Assembly: GCF_007989625.1 (NCBI RefSeq) | Contig: NZ_BJUK01000012.1 | Coordinates: 33,942 to 97,941 of the forward strand | Direction of reading: 5' to 3' | Source: Bisbaumannia pacifica | GTDB lineage: Bacteria; Pseudomonadota; Gammaproteobacteria; Pseudomonadales; Halomonadaceae | Length of the DNA stretch: 64,000 nucleotides | Shown: piece by piece, positions 9,241 to 16,571 of the stretch | Position numbering within the stretch: the first letter of the stretch is position 1 | Layout: every line of letters begins with the position of its first letter | The notes under the pieces: model-generated | Database searches by the model: none | Told to the model about the DNA's origin: nothing | The model's input: the letters and a program-made list of their open reading frames with translations, nothing else | Program-made: the position numbers and the translations under genes

Positions 9241-9357
9241 CCCGGGTGCACTTAACGCCAATCCTTAGGGGGCTTCGTCGGTTAAGCTGGAACCGGGTGA
9301 CGCGACGCGTGGAGAGCCGCGTCGCGCCTCTACTTGCCGCCCTTGGGCGGCTTTTTT
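9241..9357 (+). ncRNA. Candidate structured small RNA, plus strand
   Basis: This plus-strand stretch lies between two minus-strand genes. It can form an outer stem CCCGG/CCGGG (9241-9245 with 9293-9297) around CTTAAC/GTTAAG (9251-9256 with 9281-9286). Next comes a perfect 9-bp hairpin CGCGACGCG/CGCGTCGCG (9301-9326) with GGAGAG in its loop, and last a terminator hairpin with six T. No open frame looks coding. The 5' end is not fixed: a TACACT at 9160-9165 could start a longer RNA that is antisense only to the hyuB leader. Nothing about its target is known. Confidence 0.35.
9336..9357 (+). terminator. Rho-independent terminator, plus strand
   Basis: GCCGCCC-TT-GGGCGGC followed by TTTTTT is a textbook terminator. 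It is oriented for plus-strand transcription although both flanking genes are on the minus strand. Confidence 0.8.
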
Positions 9358-9363
9358 CGGCAC

Positions 9364-9394
9364 AAAAAATACTGCCGAAGCCCAGGACTCCGGC
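9364..9394 (-). terminator. Terminator of the NCS1 permease gene
   Basis: On the minus strand GCCGGAG and CTTCGGC pair (one G-T wobble, 7-nt loop) and are followed by AGTATTTTTT. This begins 21 bp after the permease stop codon. Confidence 0.7.
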
Positions 9395-9414
9395 CGCAAC
9401 GTATCAAGCGACAA

Positions 9415-10764
9415 TCACTCCTTGAGCAGACTCGCCATGTACCAGGCCGGATTGGCCCGGCGCAGTCCCAGTTCATAGAGGAGGTAAGAGCAGAAAAAGG
9501 TCACTGGGGCTGAGAAGCCAACCAAGGTAGGTAACTGCATCAACACTATGCCCACCAGGATCGCTCCCCCCCAGGCCAGAAGACCACAAGGGTTGAAAGC
9601 CGGAATATGAGCATTATCCAGCTCCACATGGCCCTGAAAGCGGCTCTGATAGGTGGGCGATATAATATGCGCTAGGGCCACACCCACCCAGGCCACCACG
9701 AACACCCCCTGATAGGCCAACGCCTGAAGCAGATAAGTAAAGACATCTGCCATCATCAAGCCATAGGCCATGGCACCAATCAGGCAACCAGCTAACACCT
9801 TACCCAGTCGCCGGCCTGTCACCTTGCGAACCAAGGATTCGAAGTTGACCGTGGCCAGATAGAAGTTGGCGGTATTAATCCGGCTCTGCGTTACCCATAC
9901 CAGTAGCAGGCCACCCACCCCCATCAACTCCAGCAGCCCCAGCACGATAGAGGCTTCGGATAATCCGCCGATGGGAATCATGGAGTCGAGCAGGATACCC
10001 ACTACCCCGCTGAACAGGAACGCCATTAAATAGAACGGCACACCAAAGGTGATTCGTGAATGAAAGAGCACATCCTTAGGGCGACCAAAACGCGCATAGT
10101 CAAAGGTAAACATCATCAACACCCAGACGCCCATATAGTAGGCAAAAGTGTGCAACCACCCAAAGGTAGGGGCTCCACCGTCCGGCACACGCGCCAGCCA
10201 ATCAGCAGGATACCCAAACTCACTGATCGCCATCCCCACGGCGATCAACATTCCCACAACATAGACTGGCAGCAACACCCCATTAAACTTGTCCAGCCAA
10301 TGCTGCACGCTACCAAAAATCAGCGAGACCCCTAGCACCACCACAATAGCGGTGGCCATTGCCATGGAGAGAGAGCCACTCCATTCGGCCAATACCAGGG
10401 CCATGACATAGCCTTCGAAGACCGCGTAGTAGAGGGCAGTGGCAAAGAAGATCAAGGTGGCCACCATGGCTCCGAAATGGCCAAACAGCACCTTGGAGAA
10501 GAGCGCCACGGTCAACCCGGTACGCATGGCGTAGCGGCTGATCACCACATTGATGGCACCATAGGCTAATACCGTTAAAACAATTCCGATCAAGGCATTA
10601 GCAGTGCCGTAGTGGCGTGCCATGGCGGCGGCGACAACCAGGTAGAAGATGGCACTGCAGACCGCCCACCAGGCCATCATCAAATTACCACGGGGCATGC
10701 GCCCAGATTCCGGCACTGGCCCCTCGGCATAGTCGAGATCGTTCTCTTGTTTTCGCTGGGTCAT
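9415..10764 (-). CDS. NCS1 family permease (cytosine/purine/hydantoin type)
   Basis: A 449-residue integral membrane protein with about twelve hydrophobic helices and the look of the nucleobase-cation symporter-1 family (CodB/PucI/Mhp1). The ATG at 10764 follows AAAAGGTAAGCC. It probably imports the cyclic amide that HyuAB opens, by sodium or proton symport through the inner membrane; the substrate is inferred from context only. Its coding sequence looks less GC-rich than most of the window. It has its own promoter and its own terminator, so it need not be co-transcribed with hyuBA. Confidence 0.85.
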   Translation of the reverse strand: MTQRKQENDLDYAEGPVPESGRMPRGNLMMAWWAVCSAIFYLVVAAAMARHYGTANALIGIVLTVLAYGAINVVISRYAMRTGLTVALFSKVLFGHFGAMVATLIFFATALYYAVFEGYVMALVLAEWSGSLSMAMATAIVVVLGVSLIFGSVQHWLDKFNGVLLPVYVVGMLIAVGMAISEFGYPADWLARVPDGGAPTFGWLHTFAYYMGVWVLMMFTFDYARFGRPKDVLFHSRITFGVPFYLMAFLFSGVVGILLDSMIPIGGLSEASIVLGLLELMGVGGLLLVWVTQSRINTANFYLATVNFESLVRKVTGRRLGKVLAGCLIGAMAYGLMMADVFTYLLQALAYQGVFVVAWVGVALAHIISPTYQSRFQGHVELDNAHIPAFNPCGLLAWGGAILVGIVLMQLPTLVGFSAPVTFFCSYLLYELGLRRANPAWYMASLLKE

Positions 10765-10785
10765 TTGGCTTACCTTTTTGTGCTT

Positions 10786-10815
10786 GTTATACAAACCGGC
10801 CACCCAGGCCGGCAA
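10786..10815 (-). promoter_or_regulatory. Sigma-70 promoter of the NCS1 permease
   Basis: On the minus strand TTGCCG (10810-10815) and TATAAC (10786-10791) are separated by 18 bp. Transcription would start about 15 bp before the permease start codon. Confidence 0.5.
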
Positions 10816-10926
10816 CGAAGGGTGGAGCGCTGCTTGCGCTCAATACAGCGCCTGGTTTTCACCCTACTCAGCAGAGGTGGACTCGGCTTGCCGGCTAGAG
10901 CCTCATGAATTGGCATTCAGGGCACC

Positions 10927-11508
10927 ATGTCATCCGAAAATTTTCTTATCGAACCCGAGACGCCGCGCCTGCGGCTGCGCCAGTGGCGGGAGAGCGACCT
11001 GGGGCCCTTCGCCGCCCTCAATGCCGACCAGGAGGTGATGGCGCACTTCCCGGCGCCGCTGAGCCGCGCCGAGAGCGATGCCATGGCCGAGCGCATGCGT
11101 GGATTGATCGCCGAGCGGAGCTGGGGCTTCTGGGCGGTGGAGATAAAGACGGCGGCGTCCTTACCGGCGTCCTTTATCGGCTTCGTGGGACTGCATATTC
11201 CCCGGGACGACCTGCCCTTCGCGCCCTGCGTGGAGATTGGCTGGCGCCTGGCGCGGCCCCATTGGGGACACGGCTATGCCCGGGAGGCGGCCGAGGCCGC
11301 CCTGACGGTGGCCTTCGACTCGCTGGGGCTCGACGAGGTGGTCTCCTTCACCACCCTCGGCAATCGCCGCTCCCAAGCGCTGATGGCGCGGCTCGGCATG
11401 CGCCACGACGCCATCTTCGAGCACCCCGCCCTGCCCCCGGGCCACCCGCTGCGCCCTCATTGCCTCTATCGGCTGAGCACCGCCGACTGGCGCGGCGCGC
11501 GACGCTGA
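10927..11508 (+). CDS. GNAT family N-acetyltransferase (RimJ/RimL-like)
   Basis: A 193-residue GNAT protein. It begins with 'ETPRLRLRQWRESDL', typical of the RimJ/RimL branch. It has the acetyl-CoA loop in 'PHWGHGYAREAAEAAL' (a Q/R-x-x-G-x-G/A variant, about 115-130) and the C-terminal 'TLGNRRSQALMARLGM'. It should transfer acetyl from acetyl-CoA to an amine; possible targets are a protein N-terminus, an antibiotic or a small metabolite. It is divergent from the permease, with 162 bp between the starts. No operon partner. Confidence 0.9.
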   Translation: MSSENFLIEPETPRLRLRQWRESDLGPFAALNADQEVMAHFPAPLSRAESDAMAERMRGLIAERSWGFWAVEIKTAASLPASFIGFVGLHIPRDDLPFAPCVEIGWRLARPHWGHGYAREAAEAALTVAFDSLGLDEVVSFTTLGNRRSQALMARLGMRHDAIFEHPALPPGHPLRPHCLYRLSTADWRGARR

Positions 11509-11531
11509 TCGACCCGACGCCGAAAATCTAC

Positions 11532-11553
11532 GAGGCCCTCCATGGAGGGCCTC
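11532..11553 (-). terminator. Palindromic terminator between convergent genes
   Basis: GAGGCCCTCCA and its reverse complement form a 22-bp perfect palindrome. On the minus strand it is followed by GTAGATTTTCGG, which gives a short T-run for the arfA transcript. Confidence 0.55.
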
Positions 11554-11599
11554 ATAGGGAAGCGTGACGCCGGGGTAGTGCAGGGGGAGTAACGGGACA

Positions 11600-11643
11600 G
11601 GCGCCTGGCGAAACGGCCGGCTCAGGCCGCTTGGCGAGGCGCC
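11600..11643 (-). promoter_or_regulatory. Long hairpin enclosing the arfA stop codon
   Basis: Two 19-nt arms (11600-11618 and 11625-11643) pair at 17 of 19 positions in the minus-strand RNA, with one G-U wobble and two C-C mismatches. The 6-nt loop holds the arfA TGA (11622-11624). The 5' arm starts at codon 40. In E. coli and Haemophilus, arfA mRNA is cut by RNase III or terminated before its stop, giving a nonstop message. This hairpin could serve the same purpose. Confidence 0.65.
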
Positions 11644-11762
11644 CGCCCCTTGCGGGAGTAGCTGCCCTTGCCCTTCTTGGGGATCTCGCGCCGCTGCTTG
11701 AACAGCGGGGTGCGTAGCGTCGCCTTGAGGGCATTATCGCGAATCTTGCCGGTCTTCTTCAT
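11622..11762 (-). CDS. arfA: Alternative ribosome-rescue factor ArfA
   Basis: A 46-residue basic protein read by eye: it starts '[16 protein letters not shown]' and continues '[20 protein letters not shown]'. This matches the ArfA core '[10 protein letters not shown]...PLFRQR...KKGKGSY.RK'. ArfA binds stalled ribosomes with an empty A-site tail and recruits RF2 when trans-translation is not available. It is shorter than the 72-residue E. coli ORF and lacks the hydrophobic C-terminal extension. Only the last seven codons overlap a hairpin (11600-11643). The start ATG at 11762 follows AAGGAGTGTCTCG. Single-gene unit downstream of the cobA promoter region. Confidence 0.9.
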   Translation of the reverse strand: MKKTGKIRDNALKATLRTPLFKQRREIPKKGKGSYSRKGRAPRQAA

Positions 11763-11843
11763 CGAGACACTCCTTGGATGTCACGGGAGGCGAACACCGC
11801 CTCTCGGCGCCCCCTGAGACTCTAACCGTGCCCGGGGGTTCCC

Positions 11844-12764
11844 TCACTCCTTCGTCGTCCCAGCCCTAGCCCCGGCCACTCGGCGCTGCCGCTGCGCCGC
11901 CATCCGCACCACGCTGCCCACAACGATCAAGCAGGGCGAGGGCAGCGGCTCGGCCGCCAGCCTGGCGGGCATCTCGGCCAGGGTGCCGATCAGTGCCCGC
12001 TGCTTGGGCAGGCTGGCGTTGGCCACCAACATGATCGGCCAGTCGTCGGGCAGACCGGCGCCGCGCAACCCGGCGCAGATCGCCTCGACCTTGGCCAGGC
12101 CCATATAGAACACCAGGGTCTCGTCGCGACGGGCCAGCGCCGGCCAGTCCGGCTCGCCTTCGGCACGGCACAGCTGGGCGGTGACCAGGCGCAGCTGCTG
12201 GGCATGGGCCCGGTCGGTGAGCGGAATGCCCATGCCGGCGCAGGCCGCCGAGGCGGCGGTGATACCGGGCACGATCTCGCTGGGCACCCCCGCCGCGTCG
12301 AGGGCGGCGAGCTCCTCGCCCAAGCGCCCGAAGACCCCGGGGTCGCCGCCCTTGAGGCGCACCACCGACTTGCCCTGGCTCGCCAGTTCCACCAGCAGCT
12401 CGCCGATCTCCGCCTGGGGCACGCTATGCTGGCCCCGTGCCTTGCCCACGTAGTAGCGCTCCCGGTGAGCCGGAATCAGCGCCAGCACCTCATCCCCCAC
12501 CAGGCGGTCATAGACCACCGCATCGGCCTCGCCCAGCAATCGGGCGGCCCTGAGGGCCAACAGCTCCGCCGCGCCGCTGCCGGCCCCCACCAGGTAGACG
12601 CTGCCGGGGCGACAGTCGCCACCCAAGGCCGTGCCCTTCCGCTGGTCCGCACCATCGGTCCGCCAGTAGGTCGTGTCGGCGATGCGCCGGGCCAGGCCGC
12701 GTAGCGGCGTCAGCAGGGCGTCCCATGCCAGTCGGGCCTTGCTGCTTGGGGTCAGGGTTCGCAT
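11844..12764 (-). CDS. cobA: Uroporphyrinogen-III C-methyltransferase (siroheme synthesis)
   Basis: A 306-residue SUMT. After a 55-residue N-terminal extension without known domain come the methylase motifs 'VYLVGAGSG' (about 56), 'VVYDRLV', 'VRLKGGDPGVFGRLGEE' and 'VPGITAASAACAGMGIPLTDR'. The usual P and D of 'GAGPGD' are S and A here. It methylates uroporphyrinogen III to precorrin-2, the precursor of siroheme needed by NirB. The ATG at 12764 follows GAGGAGAAGG and overlaps the end of nasA by 13 bp, so the two are translationally coupled and share the NasT-controlled leader. Confidence 0.93.
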   Translation of the reverse strand: MRTLTPSSKARLAWDALLTPLRGLARRIADTTYWRTDGADQRKGTALGGDCRPGSVYLVGAGSGAAELLALRAARLLGEADAVVYDRLVGDEVLALIPAHRERYYVGKARGQHSVPQAEIGELLVELASQGKSVVRLKGGDPGVFGRLGEELAALDAAGVPSEIVPGITAASAACAGMGIPLTDRAHAQQLRLVTAQLCRAEGEPDWPALARRDETLVFYMGLAKVEAICAGLRGAGLPDDWPIMLVANASLPKQRALIGTLAEMPARLAAEPLPSPCLIVVGSVVRMAAQRQRRVAGARAGTTKE

Positions 12765-15478
12765 GGGGCCTTCTCCTCTTCGGCATGCGTCGCGCGCTGC
12801 TCTTCGATCAGGGATTTCAACTCGGGAATGCAGCTCCCGCACTGGGTGCCGCAGGCCAGGCGGGCACCCAGCGCCTCGACGCTAGCCTCGCCGCCGCGGA
12901 TCGCCGCGACGATGGCCTTCTGGCCCACCTGGTGGCAGCTGCACACCACCGGGCCGCTGTCGGCGGCGCCGTCGTCGCATCCGGCCAGTAGGCGCCGCCG
13001 GCGCTCGGGCGACAGGGCCTCGCCGCGGGCGGCCTCGGCGAGGCGCTCATCGAGCCAGGCCAGCCCCGGCAACTCCGCCGGGGGGCCCACCATCAGCCAC
13101 CAACGCAGGCGACCGTCCTCAATACCGGCGGCACGCAATCGCCCGCCGGCGGGATCGTCGAGCCACAGCGCCGGGGTCACCGGCAGATGGCCCGCGAGCC
13201 AGGCCAGCCAGTCGCGATCGGCCTGCTCAGGCATGCCGGCCAGTTGCCAGCGCTGGCCATGGGCCAAGGGGATTCGCGCCCAGTAGGCGCTCTCCATGCA
13301 CCAGCCGGGCGTCGCCGGGAGGTCATCGGCGACCAGCAGGGTCGCCTCCCAGGCGACGGGAAGCGACTCGAGGGCCACGGCGCCATGTTTGGACTCGGGC
13401 TGGCCGGAGAGCGGGTCGAGGTGGGCCTCCAGCAGGCTGCCCATGCGCGCGCTCCCGCTGAAGCGGTCGCTCCAGTGCATGGGCACGAATACCTCGCCGC
13501 GGCGCTGCCCCTTGGTGAGCCGCACCCGGCCTAGGTAGTCGCCGCCGGCACCACGCAGCCGTGCCAGTTGCTGGTCGCCGACGCCCAGCGCCAGGGCGTC
13601 CTCGGGGGTGATCTCGATAAAGGGCTCGGCGCGGTGATTCATCAGCCGCGGCGCCCGGGCGGTGCGGGTCATGGTGTGCCACTGGTCGCGGATACGCCCG
13701 GTGTTGAGGCGCAGCGGCCGCGCCTCACTAAGCGCCTGCTCGGGCTCCCGGGGGCGCACCGGGATCAGCCGGGCCCGGCCATCCGGGGTGGCGAAGCGGC
13801 CATCCTCGAAGAGCCGCGCGGTGCCCCGTGGGGCGGCGGCGGTGACCGGCCACTGGATGGGTAAGAGGGCATCAAAAGCGGCGCGATCGAGTCCCGCCAG
13901 CCCGGAGATATCGAACAGTCGCTTGCTGCTATCCGCGTTCTCGAAGCCGGAGAGCCGGGCATGCTCGTCGAAGATCTCCGCTGGATGCGCGTAATCGAAG
14001 GCCTCGCCATAGCCCAACCGCCGGGCCACCTGGGTGATGATCCACCAGTCGTGCTTCGCCTCCCCGGGCGGCGGCAGCAGGCCGCGCTGGCGGGAGATGC
14101 GCCGCTCGGAGTTGGTCACGGTGCCGTTCTTCTCCGACCAGCTCGAGGCCGGTAGCACGATATCCGCATAGTCCAGCAGGTCGGTATCGGCCATGCACTC
14201 GGAGACGATCACCAGCGGGCACGTCTCGAGTGCCTCCCGCACCCGGTTGGCCCGGGGCAGGCTGACCGCCGGGTTGGTGGCCATGATCCATAGCGCCCGG
14301 ACCTCGCCCCGCTCGATCGACTCGAAGAGTTCCACCGCCTTGTGGCCGGGCCCCTCGGGCAGGGTCGGGACCAGCGATTCGGTGGCCCAGAAGCGGGTCA
14401 CCCGATCGCGGGCCCCCGGGGTGTGGTAGTCCATATGGGCGGCCAACTGGTTGGCCAGGCCACCCACCTCGCGGCCGCCCATGGCGTTGGGCTGGCCGGT
14501 GATCGAGAAGGGCCCGGCCCCGGGCAGGCCAAGCTTACCGCCGGCCAGGTGGCAATTGATGATGGCGTTGCACTTGTCGGTGCCGCTGGAGGACTGGTTG
14601 ATGCCCTGGGAGTAGAGGGTCACCACGTGCAGTTGGCTAGAGAACCAGTAGTAGAAGGTCTCCAGGCGCTCCGGGTCGAGATCGCAGTCGGCGGCGATGG
14701 CCTCCACCGAATCGTCCTCCTCCCGGGCCGCGGCCAGCGCCTCCTCGAGGCCATGGGTGTGCTTCTCCAGGTAGACCCGATCGAGCCTGCCCCGGTCGGC
14801 CATCCAGGTCAGCAGCCCATTGAAGAGGCGGGCATCGCTGCCGGGCCTGAGGCCCAGGTAGAGGTCGGCGATCTCGCAGCTGTCGGTGACCCGGGGGTCG
14901 ATCACCACCACCCGCATCAGCGGATTGCGGGTCTTGGCCACCTTGAGGCGCTGGTAGAGCACCGGGTGGTTCCAGGCCAGGTTGGAGCCCACCAGCACCA
15001 CCAGCTCGGCCTCCTCCAGGTCCTCGTAGCTGCAGGGCACCGCATCGGCCCCCAGGCTGCGCTTGTAGGCGGCCACCGCCGAGGCCATGCACAGCCGCGA
15101 GTTGGTATCCAGGTGGGGCGTGCCGAGGAAGCCCTTGAACAGCTTGTTGGCGACGTAATAGTCCTCGGTGAGCAGTTGGCCGGAAAGGTAGGCCGCCACG
15201 GCGTCGGCGCCGTGCTCGCTGCGGGTCGCCGCCAGGCGCTGCGCCACGGCGGACAGTGCCGTCTCCCAGTCCACCTCGACGCCGTCGACCCGGGGCCGAG
15301 TCAATCGCCCCCGGTGGCCGAGGGTCTCGTGGAGGGCCGAGCCCTTGACGCAGAGGCGGCCATAGTTGGCCGGGTGCTCGCTGTCGCCGCTGACGCCGAC
15401 GATCCGCTCGCCCGCAAGCTCCGCCACGACGCCGCAGCCGACGCCGCAGTACGGACAGGTGGTTCGCGCCTGATGCAT
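12752..15478 (-). CDS. nasA: Assimilatory nitrate reductase catalytic subunit
   Basis: A 908-residue molybdopterin oxidoreductase. The N-terminal [4Fe-4S] site is C8, C11, C15 ('CPYCGVGCG') and C43 ('RLCVKG'). The molybdopterin and dinucleotide-binding domains follow ('GINQSSSGTDKCNAIINCHL', and the C-terminal 'RDQWHTMTRTARAPRL'). The last 70 residues form a BFD-like [2Fe-2S] domain with 'VVCSCHQVG' and 'CGTQCGSC'. There is no signal peptide, so it reduces nitrate to nitrite in the cytoplasm, with electrons from an NAD(P)H-linked partner, probably the FAD protein at 17830. Expression should need sigma-54, NtrC and NasT. Confidence 0.96.
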   Translation of the reverse strand: MHQARTTCPYCGVGCGVVAELAGERIVGVSGDSEHPANYGRLCVKGSALHETLGHRGRLTRPRVDGVEVDWETALSAVAQRLAATRSEHGADAVAAYLSGQLLTEDYYVANKLFKGFLGTPHLDTNSRLCMASAVAAYKRSLGADAVPCSYEDLEEAELVVLVGSNLAWNHPVLYQRLKVAKTRNPLMRVVVIDPRVTDSCEIADLYLGLRPGSDARLFNGLLTWMADRGRLDRVYLEKHTHGLEEALAAAREEDDSVEAIAADCDLDPERLETFYYWFSSQLHVVTLYSQGINQSSSGTDKCNAIINCHLAGGKLGLPGAGPFSITGQPNAMGGREVGGLANQLAAHMDYHTPGARDRVTRFWATESLVPTLPEGPGHKAVELFESIERGEVRALWIMATNPAVSLPRANRVREALETCPLVIVSECMADTDLLDYADIVLPASSWSEKNGTVTNSERRISRQRGLLPPPGEAKHDWWIITQVARRLGYGEAFDYAHPAEIFDEHARLSGFENADSSKRLFDISGLAGLDRAAFDALLPIQWPVTAAAPRGTARLFEDGRFATPDGRARLIPVRPREPEQALSEARPLRLNTGRIRDQWHTMTRTARAPRLMNHRAEPFIEITPEDALALGVGDQQLARLRGAGGDYLGRVRLTKGQRRGEVFVPMHWSDRFSGSARMGSLLEAHLDPLSGQPESKHGAVALESLPVAWEATLLVADDLPATPGWCMESAYWARIPLAHGQRWQLAGMPEQADRDWLAWLAGHLPVTPALWLDDPAGGRLRAAGIEDGRLRWWLMVGPPAELPGLAWLDERLAEAARGEALSPERRRRLLAGCDDGAADSGPVVCSCHQVGQKAIVAAIRGGEASVEALGARLACGTQCGSCIPELKSLIEEQRATHAEEEKAPCEP

Positions 15479-15494
15479 AGGGTTGCCTCTTGAA

Positions 15495-15549
15495 ACGACG
15501 ATGGCGCCCTCCCTCGGCCGCTAGGCCGTGGGCAGGACGCCATCGTCGT
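15495..15549 (-). terminator. Attenuator hairpin in the nasA leader
   Basis: ACGACGATGGCG and CGCCATCGTCGT form a 12-bp outer stem with an imperfect GC-rich inner stem, ending 16 bp before nasA. The T-run is short (TTT). An alternative small hairpin GAC-GATGGC-GTC (15536-15547) shares its 5' arm, so the two exclude each other, as expected for NasT antitermination. Confidence 0.7.
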
Positions 15550-15572
15550 GTTCGCTGAACTGCTGATATCGA

Positions 15573-15592
15573 CAGGACCGCCATTGGTCCCG
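15573..15592 (-). promoter_or_regulatory. NasT (ANTAR) P1 hairpin in the nasA leader
   Basis: On the minus strand CGGGACC-AATGGC-GGTCCTG forms a 7-bp stem (one G-U) with a hexanucleotide loop having A at position 1 and G at position 4. That is the signature of ANTAR-protein RNA targets. Confidence 0.7.
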
Positions 15593-15608
15593 GGTTACTT
15601 CCTGGTAA

Positions 15609-15623
15609 GCAAGACGTATGCCA
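15609..15623 (-). promoter_or_regulatory. Sigma-54 promoter of nasA-cobA
   Basis: TGGCAT-N5-TTGC on the minus strand has the exact GG/GC spacing (10 bp between) of -24/-12 promoters. Transcription would start near 15597, a few bases before the P1 hairpin. Confidence 0.75.
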
Positions 15624-15920
15624 TAAGACCGGAGAATCACCCTAACTATTTGACTATCCTGAGCATCTTGGCGAACCACCAGGCCCCTGGGTTACCCCGG
15701 TCGCGCCCCCACGCACCACTACAAGGCACCCATTGACGTCACTGCACCCCGGCGGCGCAAGCCGAGGGTGACTCATTCCCGTACGGACCATCGCCGAGCC
15801 GCCTGGAGACCGAAGCCTTCCCCGGGTTATCGCCGCCATACGCCTTCTGCAGGAGGCCCGGGGCTACCCTGGTCATTCCGGCTGCCATGCCACAGGTTTC
15901 CCTGACCCACCCCGGCCAGT
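15624..15920. other. Intergenic region between nasA and nasT promoters
   Basis: About 300 bp without a convincing gene. It contains the NtrC-type site at 15743-15759; I see no other clear signal. Short open frames on both strands show no coding character. Confidence 0.5.
15743..15759. promoter_or_regulatory. NtrC-type binding site
   Basis: TGCACC-CCGGC-GGCGCA differs from the NtrC palindrome TGCACC-N5-GGTGCA at one base. It lies between the divergent sigma-54 promoters of nasA (about 120 bp away) and nasT (about 160 bp away), so it could serve both. Confidence 0.6.
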
Positions 15921-15936
15921 TGGAACGCTTATTGCA
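15921..15936 (+). promoter_or_regulatory. Sigma-54 promoter of nasTS
   Basis: TGGAACG-CTTA-TTGCA matches TGGCACG-N4-TTGCA at all but one base, with correct spacing. The start point would be near 15947, 25 bp before nasT. Confidence 0.7.
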
Positions 15937-15971
15937 GGGCCAATGGACCTGATCTGCCCGCGAGTCCCGTT

Positions 15972-16571
15972 ATGTCCCCACCCACGTCCCTGAAGATATT
16001 GCTGGTCGACGACGAAGTGGTGCGCGCCGCCATGGTGGAAGAGGCCCTGACCCACGAGGGGCACCGGGTGATCTGCCGACTGACCAGCCCCGCCAGCCTC
16101 AACGAGATGGTGGCCCGCCATGCCCCCGATGTGGTGATCATCGACATGGAGTCCCCGGACCGGGACACCCTGGACAGCATGGCGCTGCTCAATCGCGAGA
16201 ACCCGCGCCCGGTGGTCTTCTTCGCCGATCAGCACGACCCGGAGACCCTCCAGGCCGCCCTCAAGGTCGGGGTCAGCGCCTACGTGGTGGATGGGCTGGT
16301 GCCCGGCCGGGTCAAGCCGATCATCGAGGTGGCCATCGCCCGCTTCGACGCCTTCCAGTCGCTGCGCCGCGAGCTGGACAAGACCCGCAACCAGCTCAGC
16401 GAACGCAAGCGCATCGAGCGTGCCAAGGGGCTGCTGATGAAACATCAGAACACCGACGAGGAGCAGGCCTACCGCATGCTGCGCAAGCTGGCCATGGATC
16501 GCGGCCAGCGTATCGCCCAGGTGGCCGACAATGTCATCGATATCCTCGAACGCCTGGAGAACGGCCTATGA
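15972..16571 (+). CDS. nasT: NasT, ANTAR-domain RNA-binding antiterminator
   Basis: A 199-residue protein with a receiver-like domain (about 8-125; acidic D13, D14 and D58) and a C-terminal ANTAR domain (about 137-192; 'ERKRIERAKGLLMKHQNTDEE' region and the 'AYRMLRKLAMD' helix). The usual receiver lysine is replaced ('SAYVVDG'), as in other NasT/AmiR pseudo-receivers, so control is by NasS binding and not by phosphorylation. Free NasT binds twin hexaloop hairpins in nas leaders and stops termination. Both leaders of this cluster carry such hairpins. Its stop codon overlaps nasS (ATGA). Confidence 0.95.
   Translation: MSPPTSLKILLVDDEVVRAAMVEEALTHEGHRVICRLTSPASLNEMVARHAPDVVIIDMESPDRDTLDSMALLNRENPRPVVFFADQHDPETLQAALKVGVSAYVVDGLVPGRVKPIIEVAIARFDAFQSLRRELDKTRNQLSERKRIERAKGLLMKHQNTDEEQAYRMLRKLAMDRGQRIAQVADNVIDILERLENGL

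Noticed and set aside
9210..9425. 71-codon plus-strand open frame in the hyuB-permease gap
   Set aside because: It runs through two terminator hairpins and has no Shine-Dalgarno; the region fits a non-coding RNA better.
11552..11734. 60-codon frame overlapping arfA
   Set aside because: It is a different frame of the same strand; the arfA frame has the family signature and a ribosome site.
14342..15493. 383-codon plus-strand open frame inside nasA
   Set aside because: Opposite the N-terminal half of a certain molybdoenzyme; biased composition and no ribosome site.
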